The notes beneath the pieces are model-generated. The model was given only the letters and a program-made list of their open reading frames with translations. It was not told where the DNA came from and ran no database searches. The position numbers were made by a program, and so were the translations under genes. A stretch of DNA of 42,278 bases from Streptomyces sparsogenes (GTDB taxonomy: Bacteria > Actinomycetota > Actinomycetes > Streptomycetales > Streptomycetaceae). Positions 19,556 through 28,198 of the stretch are shown piece after piece; position 1 is the stretch's first letter; each line of letters begins with the position of its first letter. The stretch covers positions 1 to 42,278 of the forward strand of contig NZ_MAXF01000175.1 in assembly GCF_001704635.1 (NCBI RefSeq), written 5' to 3'.

Positions 19556-22500
19556 CGACCGTGGCGTACGACGACCACGGTGCGGCGGCGCCGGGCAGAG
19601 GCGGCCGTACGCCCCCGGTGGCGATCGTCGGGATGGCCGTGCTGCTGCCCGGCGCGCCTGATCTGCCGACGTACTGGCGCAACGTGGTGTCCGGGGTGGA
19701 CGCGATCAGCGAGGTGCCGGCCCGGCGGTGGGACGCCGAGTTCTACGCCCCCGGGAGCGGGCGCGGCCCGGCCGGCCAGGGCGCCGACCGGGTGTACTGC
19801 CGCCGGGGCGGGTTCGTCGACGACCTGGCCGAGGTGGAGGTCACCCGCTTCGGGATCATGCCCGCCTCCGTACCGGGCACCGAGCCCGACCAGTTGATCG
19901 CCCTGCACGTCGCGGCCGCGGCCGTCGCCGACGCGGGCGGCGAGCGGCGGCTGCCCGACCGGGGGCGGGTCGGGGTGGTGCTGGGCCGCGGCGGCTACCT
20001 CACCCCCGGCCTGGTCCGCCTCGACCAGCGGGTACGCACCGCCCACCAGCTCGTACGCACCCTCGGCGAGCTGCTGCCCGCCCTCGGCGCCGACCAGTTG
20101 GAGCGGGTGCGCGAGGCGTTCACCGAGCGACTGGGCCCCGACCGCCCCGAGGCGGCCATCGGCCTGGTGCCCAACCTCGCCGCCTCGCGGGTGGCCAACC
20201 GGCTCGACCTCGGCGGCCCCGCGTACACCGTGGACGCCGCCTGCGCCTCCTCGCTCGTCGCCGTCGACCAGGCGGTGGGCGAGCTGGCCTCCGGGCGGTG
20301 CGACATGATGCTGGCGGGTGGGGTGCACCACTGCCACGACATCACCCTGTGGAGCGTCTTCGCGCAGTTGCGCGCGCTCTCGCCGAGCGAGCGCATCCGC
20401 CCCTTCCACCGTGCGGCCGACGGAATCCTGATCGGCGAGGGCACGGGCGTCGTGGTGCTCAAGCGGCTAGCCGACGCGCGGCGGGACGGGGACCGGGTCT
20501 ACGCGGTCATCAGGGGCACCGGGGTCGCGGGCGACGGGCGCGCCGCGGGCCTGGTCAACCCGGACCCGGGCGGCCAGACGCGGGCGGTGCGGCAGGCGTG
20601 GCGGGCGGCAGGGCTCGACCCACGGGAACCCGGCTCCCTCGGGCTGCTGGAGGCGCACGGCACGGCGACCCCCGCGGGCGACGCGGCCGAACTCGCCACG
20701 GTGGCGGAGGTCTTCGGCGCCCCGGCCGGCGACGGCACCGACCGGGCCGTGATCGGGTCGGTCAAGTCGATGATCGGCCACACCATGCCGGCGGCCGGGG
20801 TGGCGGGCCTGGTCAAGGCCGCCCTGGCGGTCCACCACGGCCTGCTGCCCCCCACGCTCCACTGCGACGACCCGCACCCGGCCCTGGCCGAGACCCGCTT
20901 CCGTACGATCGGCACCGCCGAGCCCTGGGAGAGCGCCCCGACCACGCGGGTGCGCCGCGCGGCGGTCAACGCGTTCGGCTTCGGCGGGATCAACGCGCAT
21001 GTGGTGCTGGAGCAGGCACCACCGGCGGCGACGTGGGCCCCGGCGGCCCCAAGCCCTCGGCCATCGGAAGGGGCCGGCGCGGCGGTCGGGATCCGGCCGG
21101 GTGATCGCGCCCCCCGTGTCCGGGTCGTTGAGCCGGAGCGAGTGGTGGCGCTGGTCGGGGGGACGGCCGAGGAGTTGGGCGCGCGGCTGGCGGCGGATGA
21201 CGCGGTCCTGCGAGAGGCCACGCCCGGCGAGGGGCCCGGCGCCGCGGGCCGGGTTCGGCTCGGTGTCGTCGGGCCGACCGCGAAGCGGCTGGCATTGGCG
21301 CGGCGGGTGGTCGCCAAGGGGTGTTCGTGGAGGGGGCGCGGTGATGTCTGGTTCACGCCTGCTCCGCTGCTGAGCGAGCACGCCGCGGTGGGGCCGGGGC
21401 GGGTGGCCTTTGTCTTCCCGGGGCTGGAGGCCGAGTTCGCGCCCCGGGTGGACGGCGTCGCCGAGTACTTCGGGCTCTCCCCCGCCACCGCCGGGTCGGC
21501 CGGCGGTCGGGCGCGGGTCGGCGATGTCGGCCGCCACGGGGTCGGCGTGTTCGCCGTCAGCCGCCTGCTGGACGGCGCGCTGCGGCGCATGGGGGTGGTC
21601 CCGGACGCGGTGGCCGGGCACAGCGTCGGCGAATGGACCGCGATGGTGTCCGCCGGCCTGTACTCGGGCGCGGCGGTCGACGAATTCCTCGGCTCGTTCG
21701 ACCCGGACGCCCTGCGCGTGCCCGGGCTGGCCTTCGGTGCGCTGGGGGCGTCCGCCGAACGGGTGCTGGCCGCGCTCGCGGAGACGGCGGGCGGCCGGGT
21801 CGTGCTCTCCCACGACAACGCGCCGAGCCAGTCGATGGTGTGCGGGCCGCTGGCCGATGTCGAGGCGTTCGTGCGGCGGCTGCGCGCCGAGGGGGTGATC
21901 GGGCAGGTCCTCCCGTTCCAGTCCGGCTTTCACACCCCGATGCTCGCGCCCTACCTGGGGCCGATCAGGGCCGCTGCGGAGCGCTTCGAGCTGTACCCGC
22001 CGAGCGTGCCCATCTGGTCGGGCACGACCGCGGCACCGTACCCGCCCGGCGAGGCCGACGTACGGGAGCTGTTCATCCGGCATCTGCTGGAGCCGGTGCG
22101 GTTCCGGCTGCTGACCGAGGCTCTGTACGAGGCGGGGTTCCGGGCGTTCGTGCAGGTGGGCCCGGGTCAGTTGGCCGCGCTCATCGGCGACACACTGCAG
22201 GGGGCGGAACATCTGGCGGTGGCCGCCGACTCGCCGCACCGCGACGGCGTCGCGCAACTGCGACGGGTGGCCACCGCCCTGTGGGTGGAGGGCGCCCGGG
22301 TCGACCCGTCGCTGCCGCGCCCCTCCGCCGGGCCTTCGACCGCTCCTGCCCCGACCGCCGCCCCGGTCCCGGTTACCTCCACCTCCGCCGCCACCATCAC
22401 CGCGGGGCCGAAGCCCGTACCGCTCGACCTGGGCGGTGCGCTGATCTCCCTGGACGAGCGACGACTCGCCGGCCTGCGCCGTGCCTTGGCCTCGGCCCTG

Positions 22501-24279
22501 GACGACGTCGGTGCCGGAAGCGCCCCTGCCGATGTCCCCGCCTTCCGCGCGGAGGACGCGTCCACGCTGGACGCGATGGCGGAGCGGTTTCCGGTGGCCG
22601 CGGAGTTCGGCGCGCTGCTCCGGGAGACGGCCGGCGCCGCGGCCGAGCTGATCGCCGTCGCGGGCCGCGGGGGCGGACCACCGGCCCCGCGGCCCCCGGC
22701 CCCCGTCACGCCACCGTCAGCGCCCTCGCAACGGCCACCGACCCTGTCACCGCCACCGCCACCGGCCCCTGCCGAGCCCTCGCGGAAGACCTGGCGCACC
22801 GTGCTGCGCGTCTCCACCGACACCATGCCGTACCTGCGTGACCACTGCTTCTTCCGGCAACGCCCCGACTGGCCCGACGAGTCCGACCGGTGGCCGGTCG
22901 TCCCGGCCACCACCATCATCGGGCACCTCATGGACGCGGCCGAGCGGGCCGCTCCCGGGCGGCGCGCGGTCGCCGTGCACGGGGCCCGGTTCGGCCGGTG
23001 GGTGACCGCCGCGCCGGCCGCGGAGGTGGCCGTCACCGTGGCGCCGTCGCCCGAAGGCCCGGACCGGCTGGCCGTGGACTTCGGCCGCAGCGCGCACGCC
23101 ACGGTCCAGCTCGCGCCGCGCTATCCGTACCCCCGCCCCGACCCCTGGCCGGCCGACCCGGCCGCCGAACGCGCCCCCGACCACACCGCGGCGCAGCTCT
23201 ACGACGAGCGCTGGATGTTCCACGGTCCGGCGTTCCAGGGGGTCAGCGAGATCACCGCGATCGGCGCGGCGCGGGTGCGCGGCGTGATCACCACACCGGC
23301 CGCGCCCGGCGCGCTGCTGGACAATGTCGGCCAGCTGCTCGGCTACTGGCTGATGGCGACCCGCACGGAGCGGACCGTGGTGTTCCCCGTCGGCATGCGG
23401 CGCATCCGCCTCTTCGGACCGCATCCGCGCCCCGGGACCCCGGTGGAGTGCCTGATCAGGGTTGTCGCGCTGACCGACACCACGCTGGAGGCGGATGTCC
23501 AACTGCTGGTCGGCGGGGAGGTGTGGGCCCGGATCGACGGCTGGCAGGACCGGCGTTTCGACAACCACCCGACCACGAGGCCCGTAGAACGCTTCCCGGA
23601 GCTGAACGCGCTCTCGGAGCCGCGGCCGGGCGGCTGGGTGCTGCTCCACGAGCGCTGGCCGGACCTGGCGTCCCGTGACCTGATCATGCGCAACCACCTG
23701 GGCGGCGTGGAGCGCACGGCGTACGAGCGGCATGCGCCGCGCGGCCGGCGGCAGTGGCTGCTGGGCCGGATCGCGGCCAAGGACGCGGTGCGGCGGTGGC
23801 TTTGGGCGCATGGGGAGGGCCCGGTCTTCCCCGCCGAGGTCCAGGTGTGCGAGGACGCGCGGGGTCGCCCGTACGTCCTGGGGGCGCACGGGCGGACGCT
23901 GCCCGCGCTGGACGTCTCGCTGGCGAGCCGGGCGGAGGCCGGGGTGGCCCTGGTGGTGCCGCGCCCGCCGGGGCGCGGGGGTGGCGGGCCCGGCCCCGGC
24001 ATCCGCATCGAGGAGTTGACGGGCGGGACCGCCGGGTTGGAGGGCACCGTCCTGCGCGCGGTGCGGGGGGCGGTGGCCGAGGCGGAGGGCGTCGTCGGCG
24101 GCGGGCCGGGCTTCACCGTGCTCGACGCCGGCCCGGGGTGGCTGCTGGCCGAGGTGGCCTCCGCGGCCGGCGGGCCGCGCCGCTACCGGGTGCACAGCGT
24201 GCGTACGGCCAACCCTCCGGGGTTGCCCAGCCGGGACTACGTCGTGGCCTGGACCACCGGCCCGGCGGACGACGAGTGA
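19552..24279 (+). CDS. Second PKS subunit: KS-AT-DH with degenerate C-terminal phosphopantetheinyl transferase region
   Basis: A 1575-aa partner of the first PKS. KS (about 20-480): Cys231 in DAACASS, plus EAHGTATPAGD and SVKSMIGHT, so all three catalytic residues are present and it is not a chain-length-factor-like dead KS. AT-like domain (about 600-890): Ser691 in GHSVGEW and SGFHTP. After a Pro-rich linker, a double-hotdog dehydratase (about 1080-1330): His1098 in LRDHCFF and MFHGPAFQG at 1223. The end (about 1395-1575) keeps the frame of PPTase domains of this family (GRIAAKDAVRRW, GRPYV, later SRDYVVAWT) but the active-site motifs are lost: SLAS in place of S-x-A/S-H, GIRIE in place of G-I/V-D-I-E, and no W-x-x-K-E-A. 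The GTG start overlaps the stop of the first PKS (GTGA). The ACPs probably depend on a PPTase encoded elsewhere. Confidence 0.93.
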   Translation: MTTVAYDDHGAAAPGRGGRTPPVAIVGMAVLLPGAPDLPTYWRNVVSGVDAISEVPARRWDAEFYAPGSGRGPAGQGADRVYCRRGGFVDDLAEVEVTRFGIMPASVPGTEPDQLIALHVAAAAVADAGGERRLPDRGRVGVVLGRGGYLTPGLVRLDQRVRTAHQLVRTLGELLPALGADQLERVREAFTERLGPDRPEAAIGLVPNLAASRVANRLDLGGPAYTVDAACASSLVAVDQAVGELASGRCDMMLAGGVHHCHDITLWSVFAQLRALSPSERIRPFHRAADGILIGEGTGVVVLKRLADARRDGDRVYAVIRGTGVAGDGRAAGLVNPDPGGQTRAVRQAWRAAGLDPREPGSLGLLEAHGTATPAGDAAELATVAEVFGAPAGDGTDRAVIGSVKSMIGHTMPAAGVAGLVKAALAVHHGLLPPTLHCDDPHPALAETRFRTIGTAEPWESAPTTRVRRAAVNAFGFGGINAHVVLEQAPPAATWAPAAPSPRPSEGAGAAVGIRPGDRAPRVRVVEPERVVALVGGTAEELGARLAADDAVLREATPGEGPGAAGRVRLGVVGPTAKRLALARRVVAKGCSWRGRGDVWFTPAPLLSEHAAVGPGRVAFVFPGLEAEFAPRVDGVAEYFGLSPATAGSAGGRARVGDVGRHGVGVFAVSRLLDGALRRMGVVPDAVAGHSVGEWTAMVSAGLYSGAAVDEFLGSFDPDALRVPGLAFGALGASAERVLAALAETAGGRVVLSHDNAPSQSMVCGPLADVEAFVRRLRAEGVIGQVLPFQSGFHTPMLAPYLGPIRAAAERFELYPPSVPIWSGTTAAPYPPGEADVRELFIRHLLEPVRFRLLTEALYEAGFRAFVQVGPGQLAALIGDTLQGAEHLAVAADSPHRDGVAQLRRVATALWVEGARVDPSLPRPSAGPSTAPAPTAAPVPVTSTSAATITAGPKPVPLDLGGALISLDERRLAGLRRALASALDDVGAGSAPADVPAFRAEDASTLDAMAERFPVAAEFGALLRETAGAAAELIAVAGRGGGPPAPRPPAPVTPPSAPSQRPPTLSPPPPPAPAEPSRKTWRTVLRVSTDTMPYLRDHCFFRQRPDWPDESDRWPVVPATTIIGHLMDAAERAAPGRRAVAVHGARFGRWVTAAPAAEVAVTVAPSPEGPDRLAVDFGRSAHATVQLAPRYPYPRPDPWPADPAAERAPDHTAAQLYDERWMFHGPAFQGVSEITAIGAARVRGVITTPAAPGALLDNVGQLLGYWLMATRTERTVVFPVGMRRIRLFGPHPRPGTPVECLIRVVALTDTTLEADVQLLVGGEVWARIDGWQDRRFDNHPTTRPVERFPELNALSEPRPGGWVLLHERWPDLASRDLIMRNHLGGVERTAYERHAPRGRRQWLLGRIAAKDAVRRWLWAHGEGPVFPAEVQVCEDARGRPYVLGAHGRTLPALDVSLASRAEAGVALVVPRPPGRGGGGPGPGIRIEELTGGTAGLEGTVLRAVRGAVAEAEGVVGGGPGFTVLDAGPGWLLAEVASAAGGPRRYRVHSVRTANPPGLPSRDYVVAWTTGPADDE

Positions 24280-24335
24280 GGAGACCGACCCGTGAGCGAC
24301 GCGCGCGCGGGCGGAGAAGCTGACGAGGAGGCACC

Positions 24336-24665
24336 GTGAGCACCGCCAAGCACACCGTCCCTGCCCCCGCGGCGGTCGACGAGGAGACCGTCTTCGCGGA
24401 GATCGCCGGCATGCTCCGGAGCATGCTCGACGAGTACGGTCTGGACGACATCGAGATCGCCCCGGAGAGCCGCTTCATGGAGGATCTGGAGCTGGAGAGC
24501 ATCGACCTGGTCACCCTGGCGGGGCATCTGCAGGCCCGGTACGGACGGCAGGTCAACTTCGCCGAGTTCGTGGCCGGGCTGGAGCTCGACGAGATCATCG
24601 ACCTCAGCGTGGGCCGCCTCGTCGAGTACGTCGTCGGTTGTCTGAAGGCCGGCGAGGGGAGCTGA
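24336..24665 (+). CDS. Free-standing acyl carrier protein
   Basis: A 109-aa carrier protein. The phosphopantetheine attachment serine is Ser55 in DLELESIDLVTL; the family norm is D-S-L/I and here Glu replaces Asp. The rest follows the four-helix ACP pattern, with an N-terminal extension of about 15 residues. The start is GTG 24336, with GAGGAGG 4 nt upstream. It lies 57 bases after the second PKS gene and 6 bases before the hydrolase gene. It may carry the finished chain, or a starter or branch unit, between the PKS and the hydrolase/acyltransferase; the sequence does not decide this. Confidence 0.92.
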   Translation: MSTAKHTVPAPAAVDEETVFAEIAGMLRSMLDEYGLDDIEIAPESRFMEDLELESIDLVTLAGHLQARYGRQVNFAEFVAGLELDEIIDLSVGRLVEYVVGCLKAGEGS

Positions 24666-24670
24666 CCGCG

Positions 24671-25606
24671 ATGGCCATGGTCCACACCGGCGGACCGGAC
24701 GGCGTCAGGCTCCATGTGCAGCGGCTCGGCCCGGAACAGGGCGGGCCTCAACAGGACCGCCCCGGCCGGGGCGGCCCCGGCCGGGGCGGTGCCGCCCCCA
24801 CCGCCGTACTCCTGCACGGCCTGCTCACCGACAGCCTCGCCGCCTACTACTTCACCGTGGGCCCGGGCCTCGCCGCGGCCGGGGTCGACGTGGTCATGTA
24901 CGACCAGCGGGGCCACGGGCGCAGCGAGCGCCCGGCCGGCCGCTACCGGCTGGAGATGTTCGTCGGGGACCTGGAGCGGCTGCTCGACCGGCTGGGGATC
25001 CACGGCCCGGTGCACCTGGTCGGCAACTGCTTCGGCGGGACGGTGGCCTTCTCGTACGCGGTCCGCCATCCAGAGCGGGTGGCCGGCCTGTCGCTGATCG
25101 AGTCGGAACCGGCCACCGGCGCCTGGGCGGCCAAGCTGGACCGGCTCCTCGGCTACGCGGCCGCCCAGCTGTCGGAGCACGAGTCCGACGCCCTGGCCTG
25201 GATCGACGCCCACCACGGCGGGCACACCGCCCGGCTGGCGAGGTCGGCGGCCCGGCTGGTGCGCACCACCTCCATCGCCCGGGACATACCGTCGAGCGCG
25301 GTGCTGGACGAGGGGCGGATCCGCTCCGTGCGCGGTCCGCTTCTCGCCCTCTACGGCGCCGATTCGGACATGGCCGCCCAGGCGCCGTGGCTGGAGTCGC
25401 TGCTGCCGGGCACCCGCACGGTGATCGTGCCGGGGCATGAGCACTCCGTGCTGGTGGAGGTGCCCGCCTTGGTGCTCGAACACGTCCTCGCCCACGTCCT
25501 CGATCACGACCGGGACGGAGACCGGGACGGGGTCCGGGAGCCCGGCGGGAGGCCCGGTGGGAGGCCGCGGGTGGCGGCTCTCGCCGGGCTGGAGACGGCC
25601 CCGTGA
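24671..25606 (+). CDS. Alpha/beta-fold hydrolase with cysteine nucleophile (probable thioesterase or acyltransferase)
   Basis: A 311-aa alpha/beta hydrolase. The oxyanion-hole HG lies in LLHGLLTD, DQRGHGRS is the typical second motif, and the nucleophile elbow is GNCFGG, so Cys120 stands where Ser is usual (G-x-S-x-G). Acid candidates are Asp231/Asp233 in YGADSD and base candidates His256/His258 in PGHEHS. G-x-C-x-G elbows occur in PHA synthases and dienelactone hydrolases, which handle acyl transfer or lactone chemistry. In this cluster it likely takes the chain from the ACP by hydrolysis, lactonisation or transfer. ATG 24671 is favoured over an upstream frame opening at 24638; GAGGGGAG lies about 9 nt before it. 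A Gly/Pro/Arg-rich repeat is inserted near residue 30, and the C-terminal 30 residues are low-complexity. It overlaps the glycosyltransferase gene by GTGA. Confidence 0.88.
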   Translation: MAMVHTGGPDGVRLHVQRLGPEQGGPQQDRPGRGGPGRGGAAPTAVLLHGLLTDSLAAYYFTVGPGLAAAGVDVVMYDQRGHGRSERPAGRYRLEMFVGDLERLLDRLGIHGPVHLVGNCFGGTVAFSYAVRHPERVAGLSLIESEPATGAWAAKLDRLLGYAAAQLSEHESDALAWIDAHHGGHTARLARSAARLVRTTSIARDIPSSAVLDEGRIRSVRGPLLALYGADSDMAAQAPWLESLLPGTRTVIVPGHEHSVLVEVPALVLEHVLAHVLDHDRDGDRDGVREPGGRPGGRPRVAALAGLETAP

Positions 25607-26892
25607 GCGGCGGCGGACGCCGTTTCCTGTTCGTCGTGCCGCCGCTCGTCGGGCACATCAACCCCACGCTCGGCGTCGGGGCCGAACTGGCCGCCCGGGG
25701 CCACCGGGTGGCGTGGGCCGGGGTGCCGGAGGTGGTGGGGCGGCTGGCCGGAGAGGGGGCGGCGGTGTTCCGCTGCGCGGGGCCCGCGCTGGGCGAGGGC
25801 GGCGCCGATGCCGTACGCCCCGCCGATGTGCGGGGCCCGGAGGCGCTGAAGTTCCTGTGGGAGCGCTTCCTGGTGCCGCTCGCCGAGGCGATGGCCCCGG
25901 GGGTGCGGGCGGCCGTCGAGGAGTTCCGGCCTGATGTGGTGGTCGCCGACCAGCAGGCGGTGGCCGGTGGGCTGGTCGCCGAGCGGCTGGGCGTGCGGTG
26001 GGCGACCTCGGCCACCACCTCGGCCGAGTTCGCCGGGGCGCTGGACGGCATGCCGAGGGTCGCCGCCTGGCTGGAGGGGCTGCTGGAGGGGTTGCGCGGC
26101 CGTGTCGGCGACCCGGCTGGGACGGCCGATCCGCGCTTCTCGCCCCATCTGGTGCTGGCCTTCACCACCGAGGAGCTGGCGGGGCGGCCGACGCGGGCCG
26201 CCGGGCGGATCCGCTTCGTCGGGCCGTCGATCGCCGCCCGCCCGGCCGCTCCGGACTTCCCCTGGGAGTGGCTGGACCCGGCGCGGCCGGCGGTGCTGGT
26301 CACCCTCGGCACGGTCAACGCCGAGGCCGGGGCGCGCTTCCTGTCCGTCTGCCGGGAGGCCGTGCGCGCCCGCGCGGGCCGGCTGCAGGCGGTGCTCCTC
26401 GACCCCGCGGGCACGCTGGACACCGGGCCGGGCGCGCCGCCGGGCACCTGGCCCGGCGCGCCCCTGGACGACGACGTCCTGGTGGTGCGCGAGGTGCCCC
26501 AACTGCCGCTGCTGGCGCGGGTGGCGGCCGTCGTGTGCCATGCCGGGCACAACACCGTGTGCGAGGCCCTGTGGCACGGCGTACCGCTGGTCGTGGCGCC
26601 CATCCGGGACGACCAGCCCGTCGTGGCCGGCCAGGTGGTGGCCGCCGGGGCGGGGGTGCGGGTGCGGTTCGGCCGGGTGACGGCGGCCGGGCTCGGCGAG
26701 GCCCTGGACACCGTCCTGTACGAGCCGGGCTGTCGCGCGGCGGCCGAGCGGGTCGGGGCGTCCTTCCGTGCGGCCGGCGGTGCGGCCGCGGCGGCGGACC
26801 ACCTGGAGCGGCTGGCCGCGTCGGCCGCCCCGGGCGCACCGCCGCCCGTACCTCAGCCAGGTCCCGTGGCCGTCCCGTTGGAGGAGAGATGA
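25603..26892 (+). CDS. GT1-family glycosyltransferase
   Basis: A 429-aa GT-B fold enzyme of the UDP/TDP-sugar-dependent GT1 family (macrolide and carotenoid glycosyltransferase type). The N-terminal acceptor domain starts with FLFVVPPLVGHINP, where the His is the likely catalytic base. The C-terminal donor domain has VTLGTVN and the donor-binding signature CHAGHNTVCEALWHG followed by PLVVAPIRDDQPVVA. It probably attaches a sugar to the lipid or polyketide product, or to a hydroxyl left by the KR. The GTG start overlaps the hydrolase stop and its own stop overlaps the methyltransferase start (ATGA), so all three are translated together. The sugar cannot be predicted, and no sugar-biosynthesis genes are in the window. 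Confidence 0.93.
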   Translation: MSGGGRRFLFVVPPLVGHINPTLGVGAELAARGHRVAWAGVPEVVGRLAGEGAAVFRCAGPALGEGGADAVRPADVRGPEALKFLWERFLVPLAEAMAPGVRAAVEEFRPDVVVADQQAVAGGLVAERLGVRWATSATTSAEFAGALDGMPRVAAWLEGLLEGLRGRVGDPAGTADPRFSPHLVLAFTTEELAGRPTRAAGRIRFVGPSIAARPAAPDFPWEWLDPARPAVLVTLGTVNAEAGARFLSVCREAVRARAGRLQAVLLDPAGTLDTGPGAPPGTWPGAPLDDDVLVVREVPQLPLLARVAAVVCHAGHNTVCEALWHGVPLVVAPIRDDQPVVAGQVVAAGAGVRVRFGRVTAAGLGEALDTVLYEPGCRAAAERVGASFRAAGGAAAAADHLERLAASAAPGAPPPVPQPGPVAVPLEER

Positions 26893-28115
26893 GCAGCGGC
26901 GTCGAACGGTCCCCCTCCCCCGGCCCGGCCGGGGGGCACCTCCCCGGGGCAGCGGGGGAAGAGCCGAAGGGGCGCGCCGCCGTGGACGGGGCGGGCGGGG
27001 GCCGTGGCGCCCCGGAGGCCGGTCCGTACGGGAAAGAGGGGAACCGGGCCACGAAGAAGGAGACCCGCGCCGCGGCCGTCGCCGCGCTGCGCCCCCGCTA
27101 CGCGGAGGATCTCGCGCGGGGCACCGAGCGGTTCTTCGAGCCGCGCCGGACCGACTGCCCGTGGTGCGGCTCGGCCCGGCTGGAGGGGCGGCTGCGCACC
27201 ACCGATCTCTTCCAGCACAAGCCGGGCCGCTTCGCGCTGGACCGGTGCCTGGACTGCGGGCATGTGTTCCAGAACCCGCGGCTGAATCCCGTGGGTCTGG
27301 AGTTCTACTACCGGGACTTCTACGACGGGCTGGGCGAGCGGGACATCGGCGGGCTGTTCGCCGGGCGGCGCAGGGCGTACGTCAAGCGGGCCGAGTCGCT
27401 GCGCCCCTTCGCTCAGGCGCCGGGGAACTGGCTGGACGTGGGCACCGGGCACGGCCACTTCTGCGAGGCGGCCCGCGCGGTCTTCCCCGGGACCCTCTTC
27501 GACGGGCTGGACCTGAGCGCCGGGGTGGAGCTGGCCGAGCGGGCGGGGCGGGTGGCGCGGGGCATCCGCGGCGGCTTCGTGGAGCGGGTGGCGGAACTGG
27601 CCGACGGCTATGACGTGGTGAGCATGTTCCACTACCTGGAGCACAGTACGGACCCTCGCGGGGAGCTGCGGGCGGCCCATCGCGCGCTGCGTCCGGGCGG
27701 GCATCTGCTGATCGAGGTCCCCGATCCGGAGAGCCGCTTCGCCCGGCTGCTGGGCCGCTGGTGGCTGCCGTGGCTGCAGCCGCAGCACCTTCATTTCGTG
27801 CCGGTGGCCAATCTGCGCCGGGAGCTGTCCGGGCTGGGTTTCACCGTCGTCGCCGAGGAGCACGCGGGGCCGCACGACCCGGTCGATCTGCTCGGCGCGG
27901 TGTGGCTGCTGCTGAACGCGGTCGCCCCGCCGGACGACCTGCCCTGGCTGGCGCCGCCGCCGGGCCGGCTCCGCCGGCTGCTGCGCACGGCGGTCCTGCT
28001 GGCGGGCGTCCCGGCCCTGTTGGCGGCCACCGTGCTGGACCGGCTGCTGGTCAAGCCGCTGGCCGGGCGCGGCCGGCTGGCCAACGCCTACCGGGTGCTC
28101 GCCCGGCGCGACTGA
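26889..28115 (+). CDS. Zinc-ribbon class I SAM-dependent methyltransferase
   Basis: A 408-aa protein. After a low-complexity N-terminus of about 70 residues there is a four-Cys zinc site (CPWCGS and CLDCGHVFQNP), a feature of the C-methyltransferases acting on sugars and on lipid-like acceptors. The SAM-binding motif is LDVGTGHGHF, followed by FDGLDLS and MFHYLEHSTDP. A hydrophobic segment near the end (LLRTAVLLAGVPALLAATVL) suggests membrane association, fitting a lipid substrate. It is the last gene of the PKS operon: ATG 26889 overlaps the glycosyltransferase stop and a strong inverted repeat follows 2 nt after its stop. It may act on the sugar or on the chain terminus; the sequence does not decide. 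Confidence 0.93.
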   Translation: MSSGVERSPSPGPAGGHLPGAAGEEPKGRAAVDGAGGGRGAPEAGPYGKEGNRATKKETRAAAVAALRPRYAEDLARGTERFFEPRRTDCPWCGSARLEGRLRTTDLFQHKPGRFALDRCLDCGHVFQNPRLNPVGLEFYYRDFYDGLGERDIGGLFAGRRRAYVKRAESLRPFAQAPGNWLDVGTGHGHFCEAARAVFPGTLFDGLDLSAGVELAERAGRVARGIRGGFVERVAELADGYDVVSMFHYLEHSTDPRGELRAAHRALRPGGHLLIEVPDPESRFARLLGRWWLPWLQPQHLHFVPVANLRRELSGLGFTVVAEEHAGPHDPVDLLGAVWLLLNAVAPPDDLPWLAPPPGRLRRLLRTAVLLAGVPALLAATVLDRLLVKPLAGRGRLANAYRVLARRD

Positions 28116-28117
28116 CC

Positions 28118-28187
28118 GTTTGTGGTGAGTACGGGACAGCGACACGCCGTGACGACGGCGTGTCGCTGTCCCATACTCACCACAAAC
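28118..28187. terminator. Very long near-perfect inverted repeat, bidirectional terminator
   Basis: Arms of 33 nt (28118-28150 and 28155-28187) around the loop GACG, with a single mismatch (C28132 against A28173). In the minus-strand RNA that mismatch becomes a G-U pair, so the stem is fully paired. It lies between two converging genes, ending 2 nt after the methyltransferase stop and 11 nt before the DUF1360 stop. The outer ends are AT-rich (GTTTGTGG and CCACAAAC), as in a classical terminator foot. Confidence 0.85.
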
Positions 28188-28198
28188 GCGGCTCCGCT

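Noticed and set aside
11890..24279. Enediyne-type PKS
   Set aside because: Enediyne synthases carry KS-AT-ACP-KR-DH-PPTase on one protein without flavin ER modules and are linked to characteristic accessory genes. Here the synthase is split, has ER modules and a second KS, and none of those partners is visible.
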